From: Mucilaginibacter pankratovii
Lineage (GTDB): Bacteria > Bacteroidota > Bacteroidia > Sphingobacteriales > Sphingobacteriaceae
DNA: 64,000 nt
Direction: 5' to 3'
NCBI RefSeq assembly: GCF_014773265.1
Contig: NZ_JACWMY010000004.1
Coordinates: 124,001-188,000 of the forward strand
Part shown: one piece after another, positions 1 to 9,793 of the stretch
Layout of the letters: the number at the start of each line of letters is the position of its first letter
Position numbering within the stretch: position 1 is the first letter of the stretch
Position numbers and translations under genes: made by a program
The notes under the pieces: generated by a model
The model's database searches: none
The model's input: the letters and a program-made list of their open reading frames with translations, nothing else
Told to the model about the DNA's origin: nothing

Positions 1-1473
1 TACTACAAAACCATGTGTACCACCGCTAAAGCGGCCATCGGTAATTAACGCTACCGAACTACCCAAACCTGCGCCAAAAATGGCCGAGGTTGGTTTCAGC
101 ATCTCGGGCATACCCGGTGCACCTTTTGGGCCCACATTGCGGATAACCACCACATCGCCTTTTTGTACACGACCGCTTTGGATGCCTGCTATCAGTTCAA
201 ACTCACCATCAAACACGCGGGCAGGGCCTTCAAAATGAGTGCCTTCTTTACCGCTGATCTTGGCTACGCTGCCACCTTCGGCAATGTTTCCGTATAATAT
301 CTGTAAGTGGCCGGTAGCCTTTATCGGGTTCTCTGCCGGGAAGATGATCTTTTGGGTATCGAAGCTCATCTCAGGTACCGATTCTAAGTTCTCAGCTATG
401 GTTTTGCCGGTAACGGTAAGGCAATGGCCATGCAGCCAGCCTTGCGACAAGCAATATTTCATTACTGCAGGCACACCGCCAACATTGTGGAGGTCTTCCA
501 TCATGTATTTACCGCTTGGCTTCATATCGGCCAGTACCGGGATGCGGTCGCTTATGGTTTGGAAATCATCCTGCGTTACTTTTACGCCTACGCTTTTGGC
601 CATTGCAATCAGGTGCAATACCGCGTTGGTGCTGCCGCCTAATACCATAATTACCACAATGGCATTCTCGAATGCTTCGCGGGTCATGATGTCTGATGGC
701 TTGATGTCCTTTTCTAATAAGATCTTGATGGCCGCGCCTGCTGCAAGGCACTCGGCTTTTTTATCTTCGCTTAGGGCGGGGTTTGATGACGAGTAAGGCA
801 AACTCATCCCCAATGCCTCGATGGCTGCAGCCATAGTATTGGCCGTGTACACACCGCCACAGGCACCAGCACTCGGGCAGGCGTTTTTTATCACACCCAA
901 AAAATCCTCGGGTGTAATAGTTCCGGCCATTTTTTTACCGAGGGCCTCAAATGCCGATACAATGTTCAGGTCCTCACCCTTCCAGTGGCCGGGTTTGATG
1001 GTACCACCGTATACCATAATAGATGGGCGGTTTAAACGGCCCATAGCCATAATAGAGCCCGGCATGTTTTTATCGCAGCCTGGCAGTGTTATTAAGCCAT
1101 CATAATATTGTGCGCCGGTAACAGCCTCTATAGAATCGGCAATAATATCGCGGCTCACTAAGGAGTAGCGCATCCCTTCGGTACCGTTGCTCATGCCATC
1201 GCTTACGCCAATGGTGTGGAATATCAAACCCACCATATCCTCGTTCCATACGCCTTGTTTAACCAGTTTGGCCAAATCGTTCAGGTGCATGTTGCAGGTA
1301 TTGCCATCGTAACCCATACTTGCCACGCCAACTTGTGCTTTACGCATATCATCGTCGGTTAAGCCGATCCCGTAAAGCATGGCCTGTGCGGCCGGCTGTG
1401 TTGGGTCCTGCGTAAAGGTTTTGCTATACTTGTTTAATTCTATAGCCGCTGTAGTATCTGATGATGAACTCAT
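1..1473 (-). CDS. ilvD: Dihydroxy-acid dehydratase, 3' end cut by window
   Basis: Catalyses dehydration of 2,3-dihydroxy acids to 2-keto acids in isoleucine, valine and leucine synthesis, using an Fe-S cluster in the cytoplasm. About 491 codons are present of a usual 555-570, so the C-terminus lies outside the window. Visible family marks are [11 protein letters not shown] and [15 protein letters not shown] near the N-terminus, the cluster-binding [34 protein letters not shown], and [15 protein letters not shown] at the cut edge. The ATG at 1473 is preceded by an AT-rich stretch. It is read divergently from the gene starting at 1952. Identification is firm. Confidence 0.96.
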   Translation of the reverse strand, partial: MSSSSDTTAAIELNKYSKTFTQDPTQPAAQAMLYGIGLTDDDMRKAQVGVASMGYDGNTCNMHLNDLAKLVKQGVWNEDMVGLIFHTIGVSDGMSNGTEGMRYSLVSRDIIADSIEAVTGAQYYDGLITLPGCDKNMPGSIMAMGRLNRPSIMVYGGTIKPGHWKGEDLNIVSAFEALGKKMAGTITPEDFLGVIKNACPSAGACGGVYTANTMAAAIEALGMSLPYSSSNPALSEDKKAECLAAGAAIKILLEKDIKPSDIMTREAFENAIVVIMVLGGSTNAVLHLIAMAKSVGVKVTQDDFQTISDRIPVLADMKPSGKYMMEDLHNVGGVPAVMKYCLSQGWLHGHCLTVTGKTIAENLESVPEMSFDTQKIIFPAENPIKATGHLQILYGNIAEGGSVAKISGKEGTHFEGPARVFDGEFELIAGIQSGRVQKGDVVVIRNVGPKGAPGMPEMLKPTSAIFGAGLGSSVALITDGRFSGGTHGFVV

Positions 1474-1951
1474 TTTTTATATTTTACGATCAACGTAAAC
1501 GCTAAATTTGTTGATAGATGATTAGGTTGCAATCTGTTTCTGTAAGTTAGATATAGCAATCGCGAATAACAACAGATTGAAAAAATATTTTAAAAAAGTA
1601 TATTGTACTTTATAAATAAAATTAACGGAATTAAAATTTGTTAAATATATAAAATAAAGAATATAATTTTTAACACCTTATACCAAAGTTTAAAACGGTA
1701 TTTGGTATGTATTTTATGCATGCATAACAAGTTGCCGAAATTCTGCCTGAAATGGTGCCCGGCGGGAAAAAAATTGGCCGTTTGTTCGCGTTCGCGATGG
1801 AGCGCGAACAGCCCGAACAAGCCCGAACAAAGCAAGAATTCCAGGGTACCACTTTTTTAAGATGCTACCCGCTGCACTGAACGCATAAGTTTGGGTTTTT
1901 AATTTGCTATCCCTAAAAAAATCGGCATATTTAAACACTCGTAAATTCAAC
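1474..1951. other. Intergenic region with palindrome and repeat-rich island
   Basis: This 478-base gap separates divergent genes. Bases 1474-1710 are very AT-rich with no convincing gene. A perfect 14-base palindrome TTATGCATGCATAA lies at 1714-1727. From about 1735 to 1845 the composition turns G+C-rich and contains the word CCCGAACAA twice in tandem and an inverted pair TGTTCGCG/CGCGAACA. A possible -7 box TAAGTTTG is at 1886-1893, ahead of the plus-strand gene. Short open frames across the island look spurious. Confidence 0.5.
1886..1893 (+). promoter_or_regulatory. Candidate -7 box (TAAGTTTG)
   Basis: Matches the Bacteroidota -7 consensus TAnnTTTG, 58 bases before the ATG at 1952. No clear -33 TTG is seen at the expected distance, so this is tentative. 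Confidence 0.35.
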
Positions 1952-2875
1952 ATGAAAAAATACCTAACCTTATCCCTGCTGTTTATCGGCATAAGTAGTT
2001 ACGCCCAAAAGGTAAAGCTGCGGCTCAATCTTCAAAAAGACAGTACGTACTATCTTACCACCAACGCCAATATCAGTATCGACCAAACCATTAGCGGCAC
2101 CCACCAGGTAATGACCACCGTGATTACCGCGAAGGTGGCCCATAAGGTAACCGCGATAACTGATACTTTGTATACCCTGGAAACCACTTATGTAAATATG
2201 GCCATGCATATGGATATGATGGATAAGACGATTGATTTTAGCAGCAGCTTGGATAGACAAGACATTATTTCCAAGCTGTTAGGGTCGATGCTGAACAGGC
2301 CGTTTACTATTACGATGAGTACACGCGGCAGAGTTGTAGCGGTAAAGGGTACCGACAGCCTTTACGTACACATGTTTGATAACTTACCCCCGATACCCGA
2401 GGAGCAAAAGAATCAGCTAAAGGCCCAGCTTCAGCAATCGTTCGGTGAAAAATCGATCAAGGCTAACCTGCAGGATTCGTTTGTGATATTGCCAAAAGAT
2501 GAGATCGGCGTTAACGGTTTATGGACAACGAATAATTTAATGGAAGCAGCAGCCATAGTTGCTAATACAAAGATCAACTATAGTTTGAAAGCCATAACCG
2601 ACGACGCGTATTTAATCGAAGGCACCGGCACAGTATTATCTGAGAAGACACTGCCGGCCTACAGGGTAGCTAACGGGATACAGATGCGTATGACCGCCGT
2701 ATCCGGCGAACTTACCACCAAAGTAAAACTCAACAAAACCACCGGCTGGATCAGCGAGAACAAACAAACCCGCGCCCTTAAAGCTACCGTGCAAATAAAA
2801 GATACTCCAAAAACACCAGGAGGGATGACCTACCCAATGAGCATCATTGCCGACATGACGGCAACGGGGAAATAA
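1952..2875 (+). CDS. Secreted protein, DUF6263-like
   Basis: A 307-residue protein of unknown function. An N-terminal signal peptide (MKKYLTLSLLFIGISSYAQ, cleavage near residue 19) points to the periplasm or outer membrane. The rest is a beta-rich, Thr/Lys-rich region with no catalytic motif I recognise; layout and wording resemble the DUF6263 family of Bacteroidota. An upstream in-frame TTG at 1904 would extend the frame, but the ATG at 1952 starts directly with the signal peptide and is preferred. It stands alone and ends 11 bases before a strong terminator hairpin. The family assignment is from memory of sequence style. Confidence 0.7.
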   Translation: MKKYLTLSLLFIGISSYAQKVKLRLNLQKDSTYYLTTNANISIDQTISGTHQVMTTVITAKVAHKVTAITDTLYTLETTYVNMAMHMDMMDKTIDFSSSLDRQDIISKLLGSMLNRPFTITMSTRGRVVAVKGTDSLYVHMFDNLPPIPEEQKNQLKAQLQQSFGEKSIKANLQDSFVILPKDEIGVNGLWTTNNLMEAAAIVANTKINYSLKAITDDAYLIEGTGTVLSEKTLPAYRVANGIQMRMTAVSGELTTKVKLNKTTGWISENKQTRALKATVQIKDTPKTPGGMTYPMSIIADMTATGK

Positions 2876-2885
2876 AAAATCTTGT

Positions 2886-2929
2886 AATACAAAAGAGGTC
2901 CGAACATTTGTGCGGACTTCTTTTGTATT
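2886..2929 (+). terminator. Rho-independent terminator
   Basis: A long stem: AATACAAAAG and GGTCCG pair with CGGAC and CTTTTGTATT around a loop of about 10 bases. It follows the DUF6263-like gene at 2875. The A/T-rich stem ends allow use in both directions. Confidence 0.75.
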
Positions 2930-2973
2930 TGCTTGTGATGCTTCTTGAATCTGCTTTATTATCAATAGCACAT

Positions 2974-3212
2974 TTAAAAATCTCGTTGCCTTCTGATTAT
3001 TTGAATAGCTTAGTCCCGGGTATAGGATTTGGTTTTGCCAGTTAAATGCAACTCTTCCTCCTGCCTAAGATGTCGAGTTGTTCGTCAGACAATAAAAAGG
3101 CTTCTCCCTCATCAATATCTCTTTCCAATAATATAAAGATGGCTTTTACTTTGTTTTCTTCCGCACCAGCCAAACAACTCATTAGTTTTTGCCGCATGGT
3201 TAATGTTGTCAT
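2974..3212 (-). pseudogene. Decayed antitoxin-like gene (addiction-module family), frameshift plus nonsense
   Basis: The intact frame starts at ATG 3212 (MTTLTMRQKLMSCLAGAEE, then KVKAIFILLERDIDEGE) and runs to LDILGRR, where it stops early at 3042. Moving by one base near 3056-3063 restores the family's usual continuation, EELHLTGKTKSYTRD. An in-frame TAA then stands where GAA would be expected, and AIQIIRRQRDF follows to a stop at 2974. Together this looks like a roughly 79-residue orphan antitoxin of the small helical type common beside RelE/ParE toxins in Bacteroidota. Two independent lesions argue for decay. No toxin gene lies next to it. The truncated 56-residue product could still be made. 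Confidence 0.6.
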
Positions 3213-3274
3213 TCTTGTTATCCCTTTAAAAAATCTACCCTTTTTTAATATAGCACAAAAGTCATCCCACAAAA

Positions 3275-3304
3275 AAAGGCCCGAACGTCAGTCCGGGCCT
3301 TTTC
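3275..3304 (-). terminator. Terminator of the atpDC operon
   Basis: GGCCCGGACTGACGTTCGGGCC followed by a T run on the minus strand, about 25-50 bases after the atpC stop. It is nearly symmetric and could also work for plus-strand transcription. Confidence 0.85.
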
Positions 3305-3325
3305 AATATCAGTACAAAAAAACGA

Positions 3326-3574
3326 TTACTTGTGGGTAATGCCTTCTGCCAGTACGGTTACTTTGTTGTTTAAAGCTTCTACCACACCGCCTTTAATAAA
3401 AAAGATATCTTCTTTACCGCCATCCCTTACGGTTAGCTTGCCATCATTCAGGGTAGAGATAATGGGCGCGTGGTTGTTCAGGATCTCTAAAAACCCTAAA
3501 GTACCGGGCAGGGTTACCGAGGTAGCCTCGCCTTCGAAAACTTTTTTATCAGGAGTAAGAATTTCTAATGTCAT
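3326..3574 (-). CDS. atpC: ATP synthase F1 epsilon subunit
   Basis: Epsilon subunit of the F1 sector, linking the central stalk to the catalytic head and modulating ATPase activity. It has 82 residues, the short Bacteroidota form containing only the N-terminal beta-sandwich (MTLEILTPDKKVFEGEA, LPGTLGFLEILNNHAP, FFIKGGVVEALNNKVTVLAE) and lacking the C-terminal helical pair. The ATG at 3574 is preferred over an upstream in-frame start, because that extension is read from the intergenic repeat hairpin. It lies downstream of atpD, separated by a 79-base gap filled by that hairpin. Confidence 0.93.
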   Translation of the reverse strand: MTLEILTPDKKVFEGEATSVTLPGTLGFLEILNNHAPIISTLNDGKLTVRDGGKEDIFFIKGGVVEALNNKVTVLAEGITHK

Positions 3575-3579
3575 GCTGT

Positions 3580-3646
3580 TGTGAATAGTGAGTGGTGAAT
3601 GATGAGTAGTAAGCTTAGTCACTCACTATTCACCACTCGCCACTAT
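3580..3646. repeat. Heptad-word hairpin element 1
   Basis: Between atpD and atpC. The left arm reads GTGAATA GTGAGTG GTGAATG ATGAGTA in about 7-base steps. The right arm (about 3618-3645) is its imperfect inverse, with a loop around AAGCTT. The architecture matches the elements at 7933-8039 and 14548-14642, though the words differ. Confidence 0.75.
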
Positions 3647-3653
3647 CTTAGTG

Positions 3654-5162
<1,509 letters not shown>

Positions 5163-5235
5163 TTACCTGGTGTTTTAAAAAAATTTTAATTGAAACAGAT
5201 ACCTTTCATAAAGCAACGGTACTATTTCAGAGGCG

Positions 5236-5243
5236 CAAAGTTA
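5236..5243 (-). promoter_or_regulatory. Candidate -7 box for atpD
   Basis: TAACTTTG on the minus strand fits TAnnTTTG and would give a leader of roughly 70 bases before the atpD ATG. No clear -33 element is seen. Confidence 0.5.
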
Positions 5244-5312
5244 AGGTTTATTGCCAAATATTTAAATAGTTATGGTAAGATTTTTTTGATGTTTTTATTA
5301 ATACTATTTCCT

Positions 5313-5320
5313 TAAGTTTG
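5313..5320 (+). promoter_or_regulatory. Candidate -7 box for the FadL-type gene
   Basis: TAAGTTTG fits TAnnTTTG. An upstream TTTG at 5285-5288 is slightly further away than the usual spacing. The start codon is at 5367. Confidence 0.5.
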
Positions 5321-5366
5321 ACGCCCAATTATAAACCAATTGTTTCTGTTACTTAATTACTAATTA

Positions 5367-6587
5367 ATGAAAAAACTTTTACTACTGTTATTGTGGTTAG
5401 CGCCCGCTATTGCCTGGGCGCAGGGTTTCCAGGTTAACCTTGGCGGCCAAAAGCAAATAGGTATGGGCCACACCGGTACCGGCTTGCTGCAGGATGGCGC
5501 ATCCATTTTCTTTAACCCCGGCGCGGTTGCTATGCTATCTGAAAATTCTGTTTCTGCCGGGATAAGCCCGTTGTGGTTTAAATCCGGCTTCAACCCATCG
5601 GGTACCAACGATAAATATTTTACGGCAAACCGCGTAGCAACGCCCATACAGGCTTATGCCGTTTGGGGGCCAAAATCGGCAAATTGGAAACTTGGGCTGG
5701 GCGTTTATACGCCGTTTGGCGGCCTTACCGACTGGGGCACCACCTGGGCTGGTAAATATTCGGTGCAGAGCCTGGATCTGAAAGCGATCTTTATTCAACC
5801 AACGGTGAGTTATAAATTAACCAATGCCTTAAGCATTGGAGCAGGTTTTGTGTACAACCATGCAAGCGTAGATTTGAGGCGGGCTATACCTTTGGCAGAT
5901 GCAAACGGAAACCCCGGCCAGGCAAAACTGGAAGGTACAGGCAAAGGCTATGGCTGGAATGCCGGGATCTTCCTGAAAACCAAATCTTTTACAGCTGGGC
6001 TGGATTACCGATCGAAGGTGAACACCAAACTGAAAAACGGCGATGCGATATTTACCGTGCCATCATCGGTACAGGCAAACTTCCCGCAGCCAAATACCTT
6101 TAGCTCGGGCATACCGTTGCCGGGAACATTCTCATTGGGCCTTGGCTTTTATCCAACCAAAAAATGGACCGTTGGCTTCGACGCTAACTTTGTTGGCTGG
6201 AGCAGCTTTAAAGCCCTTGCCTTTGATTACGCTACCAATACCTCTGCATTGGCCGACACTTACTCGCCACGTAACTACGAGAACGCGTTTGCGCTGCGTA
6301 CCGGGGCGGAATATAAATACAACGATAAACTGGCCCTGCGTTTCGGCGGCGGCTATGCTACTACGCCTGTTAAGGATGGCTATGTAACCCCCGAGGTGCC
6401 CGATGCCAATCGTTATTACTTTACAGGTGGCGTAGGTTATAAACTGGCCAAACGCCTGGATATCGACTTATCCTTTGAGTTTGAGCATCTGTTCACCCGC
6501 ACACAAACCAATATCGAATCGCAATTAGCGGGCACGTTTAAAAGCAACGTGTATATCCCCGGCGTTTCCCTTTCTTATCATTGGTAA
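5367..6587 (+). CDS. OmpP1/FadL/TodX-family outer membrane channel
   Basis: A predicted outer-membrane beta-barrel for hydrophobic compounds such as long-chain fatty acids. It has 406 residues, with a signal peptide ending near AWAQG (residue 20). The N-terminal hatch signature follows: GFQVNLGGQKQIGMGHTGTG, then DGASIFFNPGAVAML, where the NPG/NPA element is typical of the family. Repeated amphipathic strands continue to a C-terminal aromatic strand ending SYHW. It is followed after 18 bases by an SGNH lipoprotein, a common pairing in Bacteroidota that suggests release and uptake of acyl chains. The substrate is inferred. Confidence 0.9.
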   Translation: MKKLLLLLLWLAPAIAWAQGFQVNLGGQKQIGMGHTGTGLLQDGASIFFNPGAVAMLSENSVSAGISPLWFKSGFNPSGTNDKYFTANRVATPIQAYAVWGPKSANWKLGLGVYTPFGGLTDWGTTWAGKYSVQSLDLKAIFIQPTVSYKLTNALSIGAGFVYNHASVDLRRAIPLADANGNPGQAKLEGTGKGYGWNAGIFLKTKSFTAGLDYRSKVNTKLKNGDAIFTVPSSVQANFPQPNTFSSGIPLPGTFSLGLGFYPTKKWTVGFDANFVGWSSFKALAFDYATNTSALADTYSPRNYENAFALRTGAEYKYNDKLALRFGGGYATTPVKDGYVTPEVPDANRYYFTGGVGYKLAKRLDIDLSFEFEHLFTRTQTNIESQLAGTFKSNVYIPGVSLSYHW

Positions 6588-6605
6588 TATTTAGTTTTTA
6601 AACAC

Positions 6606-7934
6606 ATGAAATCGATAAAAAATTACATATACATATCTGCCGGGCTGTTATTATTGGCATCCTGTAAACCTACTATAGAAACCCCAAAGTCTACCCAAGG
6701 TACTGCCGATTTTTCGCGGTACATCTCTCTGGGTAACTCATTAACCGCAGGCTATGCCGATGGTGGTTTATACCTGGAGGGGCAATTAAACTCGTACCCA
6801 AGCATCATAGCCAAACAAATGGCGCTTGTTGGCGGCGGTACGTTTACGCAGCCCTTGTTCAACGCCGATCAGTCCAACGGTTCGGGTTATATCAAACTAA
6901 CTGGCTTTACTGCCACAGGTTCGCCTATAACCGCACCGGTAACTACTAACCTTGCCGTTAGGGGTACAGCTGCTATACCTGGCTTCGGCACGGTGGTTTT
7001 ATACACCAAATACACCGGCGAAATAAACAACTATGGTGTGCCGGGCGTTAAAGTACAGCAAATAGCCTATGCCCCTTACGGTAACCTGAACGGCTATTTT
7101 GAAAGGATGCTGCCGGGCAATGCGGGTACAAATTCTACTACATATATAGATTTTGCCACCGCCAAGCCTTTTACCTTCTTTACCAACTGGCTGGGCACTA
7201 ACGATGCTTTGCTTTATGCATCTACAGGTGGGGCAGGCGATGTACTTACAGATAAGGCAACATTTACAGCTCTATACAACCTGTCGATATCGAAACTAAC
7301 TGCAGCTGGCCAAAAAGGGGCAGTGGCAACTATTCCAGACGTTACCGCTGTACCTTACTTTACTACGGTTACGGTTGGCGCTATCCTGGCAGGTGTGCAA
7401 AAAAATGCTCCAACGGTTACAGATTTGTATATTAGCGCAAAGAATTCGGCTGACGTTTCAGCCGGCTATACCGCCCGCAAAGCTACCGCAGCCGATTTGG
7501 TGGTACTTACTTTCCCTACCAGTAAAATTGGCCAACCGGTAAGTTCGCCGGCGGGTATGGTGCCTTATGGGTTAACGCCCTACGCGCCTATTGAGAACCA
7601 ATATGTGCTGGATGCCAACGAAGTTGTTTTAACCAAGGATTATGTGAACGCCTACAATACCACCATTAAAGCAGCAGCCGACAGCAAAGGTTTGGCATTG
7701 TTTGATGCCTTTACCTTCCTGAATAACTTAAAAGCTAACGGCATGGTGATAGATGGTGTAAGCCTGGGCTCTAACTACATCAGCGGTGGTGTATTTTCGC
7801 TGGATGGGATCCACCTAACGCCAAGAGGTTATGCTATTGTAGCCAATGAATTTATAAAAGCCATCAACGCCAAATACGGATCAAATATCCCCAAGGCGAG
7901 TGTATCGGCTTATAACGGGGTGAAGTTTCCTTAG
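6606..7934 (+). CDS. SGNH/GDSL-type hydrolase lipoprotein
   Basis: A predicted outer-membrane or periplasmic esterase/lipase, 442 residues. The lipobox LLASC places the lipidated Cys at residue 20. Block I reads SLGNSLTAGYADG with the probable catalytic Ser near residue 45; Asn replaces the usual Asp of GDSL. Block III is WLGTNDALL (GxND type) and block V is DGIHLTPRGYAIVANEF near the C-terminus, supplying Asp and His. It lies 18 bases after the FadL-type channel, so the two are probably co-transcribed and act together on a lipid substrate. The stop codon abuts a repeat hairpin. Confidence 0.88.
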   Translation: MKSIKNYIYISAGLLLLASCKPTIETPKSTQGTADFSRYISLGNSLTAGYADGGLYLEGQLNSYPSIIAKQMALVGGGTFTQPLFNADQSNGSGYIKLTGFTATGSPITAPVTTNLAVRGTAAIPGFGTVVLYTKYTGEINNYGVPGVKVQQIAYAPYGNLNGYFERMLPGNAGTNSTTYIDFATAKPFTFFTNWLGTNDALLYASTGGAGDVLTDKATFTALYNLSISKLTAAGQKGAVATIPDVTAVPYFTTVTVGAILAGVQKNAPTVTDLYISAKNSADVSAGYTARKATAADLVVLTFPTSKIGQPVSSPAGMVPYGLTPYAPIENQYVLDANEVVLTKDYVNAYNTTIKAAADSKGLALFDAFTFLNNLKANGMVIDGVSLGSNYISGGVFSLDGIHLTPRGYAIVANEFIKAINAKYGSNIPKASVSAYNGVKFP

Positions 7935-8039
7935 TTGATAGGTGATGGTTCATAGTTGATGGTAGCCCTGAGTTCATGGGTGATGGTTCATAGTTCATGG
8001 TAGCTCTTACTATGAACTATGAACTATCACCAATGAACT
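7933..8039. repeat. Heptad-word hairpin element 2
   Basis: Two direct copies of a 33-base unit (7933-7965 and 7971-8003), each made of about 7-base words such as AGTTCAT, GGTGAT, GGTTCAT. A third copy follows in inverted orientation (about 8008-8039). The second and third copies can pair over about 32 bases with only a few mismatches around a short loop. It lies between convergent genes and could act as a bidirectional terminator. The stop codon of the minus-strand gene lies inside it. Confidence 0.85.
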
Positions 8040-9012
8040 CTAATACTATCTTCCCCATATGTTCGCTGCTTTCCATCAGCTCATGAGCTTTGGCGGCTTC
8101 GCCGGCGGGGAAAGTTTTATAAATGATAGGTTTTATTTGCCCGGATGCTAATAGGGGCCAGATATGTTCTTCCAGTTTTTGGGCGATGGCGCTTTTGAAG
8201 GCCACATCCCTTGCCCGCAGCGTGGAGCCGGTTATCATCAGTCGCTTGCGCATCACTTCGGATAAGTTAATTTCTACCTTGCTGCCTTTTACAGCGTTTA
8301 TCATCACCAGCCGGCCATCGTTAGCCAAGCTTTTGATATTTATTGATGTGTAATCGCCGCCTATCATATCCAATATCACATCAACACCCTTACCGTCGGT
8401 AAGATTACTAATGGCTTCGCCGAAATTTTCTGTGTTATAATTAATGGCTTTATCAGCACCCAGTTCTTCGCAGAATTTACATTTCTCGTCGCTGCCGGCA
8501 GTAACGAAAACGGTGCTTCCCAAAGCTTTTGCCATTTGTATAGCCGTAACACCAATACCGCTGCTGCCGCCATGTACCAACAGGCTTTCGCCAGGCTGCA
8601 ATTGCGCGCGGTCGAACACATTGCTCCAAACAGTAAAAAAGGTTTCGGGGAGGGACGCCGCTTCTGCAAAGCTTAAGCCCTCGGGCACGGGCAGGCATTG
8701 CCCTTCGGGTGCTACACAATATTCCGCATAGGCACCGCCGATTACCAGCGCGCAAACTTTATCGCCAACCTTCCAGCGGGTAACACCGGCACCAATTTCG
8801 GCAACAACGCCGGCAAGCTCCAGCCCGGGGATATCCTTTGGGGCACCCTCCGGTGGTGGATAGTTGCCTTTGCGCTGAAACACGTCGGGGCGGTTTATGC
8901 CTGCAGCCATTACTTTTATCAGCACCTCGTTGGTCGCGTAAGCAGGTGTTGGGCGCTCTGCAAGCTGTAAAACTTCGGGTCCGCCGGGATGGGTAATGAT
9001 GATGGCTTTCAT
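8017..9012 (-). CDS. NAD(P)H quinone oxidoreductase, PIG3-like
   Basis: A medium-chain dehydrogenase/reductase of the zinc-free quinone oxidoreductase type, 331 residues. The start at ATG 9012 gives the family N-terminus MKAIIITHPGGPEVLQL. Next come AAGINRPDVFQRKGNYPPPEGAP (typical of the PIG3/TP53I3 branch), a GLELAGVV segment, and the nucleotide-binding loop LLVHGGSSGIGVTAIQMAKALG near residue 150. It presumably reduces quinones with NADPH in the cytoplasm. The last six residues, FIGDSS, and the stop are read from the intergenic repeat. It is the last gene of a run starting at 11822, 46 bases after the previous gene. Confidence 0.88.
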   Translation of the reverse strand: MKAIIITHPGGPEVLQLAERPTPAYATNEVLIKVMAAGINRPDVFQRKGNYPPPEGAPKDIPGLELAGVVAEIGAGVTRWKVGDKVCALVIGGAYAEYCVAPEGQCLPVPEGLSFAEAASLPETFFTVWSNVFDRAQLQPGESLLVHGGSSGIGVTAIQMAKALGSTVFVTAGSDEKCKFCEELGADKAINYNTENFGEAISNLTDGKGVDVILDMIGGDYTSINIKSLANDGRLVMINAVKGSKVEINLSEVMRKRLMITGSTLRARDVAFKSAIAQKLEEHIWPLLASGQIKPIIYKTFPAGEAAKAHELMESSEHMGKIVLEFIGDSS

Positions 9013-9058
9013 TAAATGATTGAACGCGGTAAATTGCTTGCGTGTTTTACGCATGGTG

Positions 9059-9793
9059 CTATTTATTCATCTTCATTGCTTTCAATGATTTCCCCGAAAG
9101 AATTACAGCGGAGCTATCAGTAATAGCCAGATCGGCATTTTCAGCAAAGCCGTGACCAATATCTAATATGGTATAATCTTTAAGATTTGCTGCTACGTAG
9201 CCAAAGTGCATATTTTTAGAACCCTTTAATTCTGGCGCCATTTCAAATAAAACCTGGCTGGAATCTGCCTGTGTTATCCGAAGTGTGTCGAAATTTTGAT
9301 TATAACTTTCTACTTCCAATCGCGATTTCCCTTTTAAATTTACGGTTATGTTTGCCTGCCTTAATTTTTGCAGCTCAAAGTTAGTGTTGGTACCCTCAAC
9401 AGATAATAGTTCGGGAGCAAACAGCCGTACCAGCACCCTGTTTTGCATCCAGTTTTTTTCGCCCTCGTTTTTGTATTTGTTAGGGAACACTAAGTGCAGG
9501 GTATCGTTTTTTACATAGGCCTTAAAAGTAACATCTTTTCTATAGGCATCCCAATAGTTGAGCACCCTTACCGATGCGTGTTTACTTTGTTGAAAAACTA
9601 TTTTGGTGATGTTGCCGCCGTCCAGCTTTAAGTGCTTAAAAGGCTGTTCCAGTATCTTGTTATAGTTCCAGTAGGTATCGCTTTTGTCAACTTTGTTGTA
9701 CACGTTTTTAAATGCCAGATCGGATACTACAACACCTAACAACATCACGGCGAATAATGTCCTCAGTATGATCGTGCTTATCTTAGTCTTCAT
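9059..9793 (-). CDS. Membrane-anchored GIN-like beta-helical protein
   Basis: Function unknown. A 244-residue protein with an N-terminal hydrophobic segment (about residues 8-28, signal anchor or signal peptide) and then an exported beta-rich region. The spaced beta-strand pattern (FKHLKLDGGNITKIVF, VLVRLFAPELLSVEG, ITVNLKGKSRLEVES) resembles the head GIN domain (DUF2807 type) of Bacteroidota, usually found with regulators and ABC genes. The ATG at 9793 overlaps the GntR gene by 11 bases, so translation is probably coupled. Upstream in-frame starts lie deep within the GntR gene. Confidence 0.65.
   Translation of the reverse strand: MKTKISTIILRTLFAVMLLGVVVSDLAFKNVYNKVDKSDTYWNYNKILEQPFKHLKLDGGNITKIVFQQSKHASVRVLNYWDAYRKDVTFKAYVKNDTLHLVFPNKYKNEGEKNWMQNRVLVRLFAPELLSVEGTNTNFELQKLRQANITVNLKGKSRLEVESYNQNFDTLRITQADSSQVLFEMAPELKGSKNMHFGYVAANLKDYTILDIGHGFAENADLAITDSSAVILSGKSLKAMKMNK

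Noticed and set aside
1641..1992. Overlapping short minus-strand frames (60-92 codons) between ilvD and the DUF6263-like gene
   Set aside because: Low-complexity translations from a repeat-rich gap, overlapping each other and the signal peptide of a real gene; no family resemblance.
2636..2971. Minus-strand frame of 111 codons next to the decayed antitoxin, considered as a toxin partner
   Set aside because: It is mostly antisense to the end of the DUF6263-like gene and its product does not resemble RelE/ParE or other toxins.
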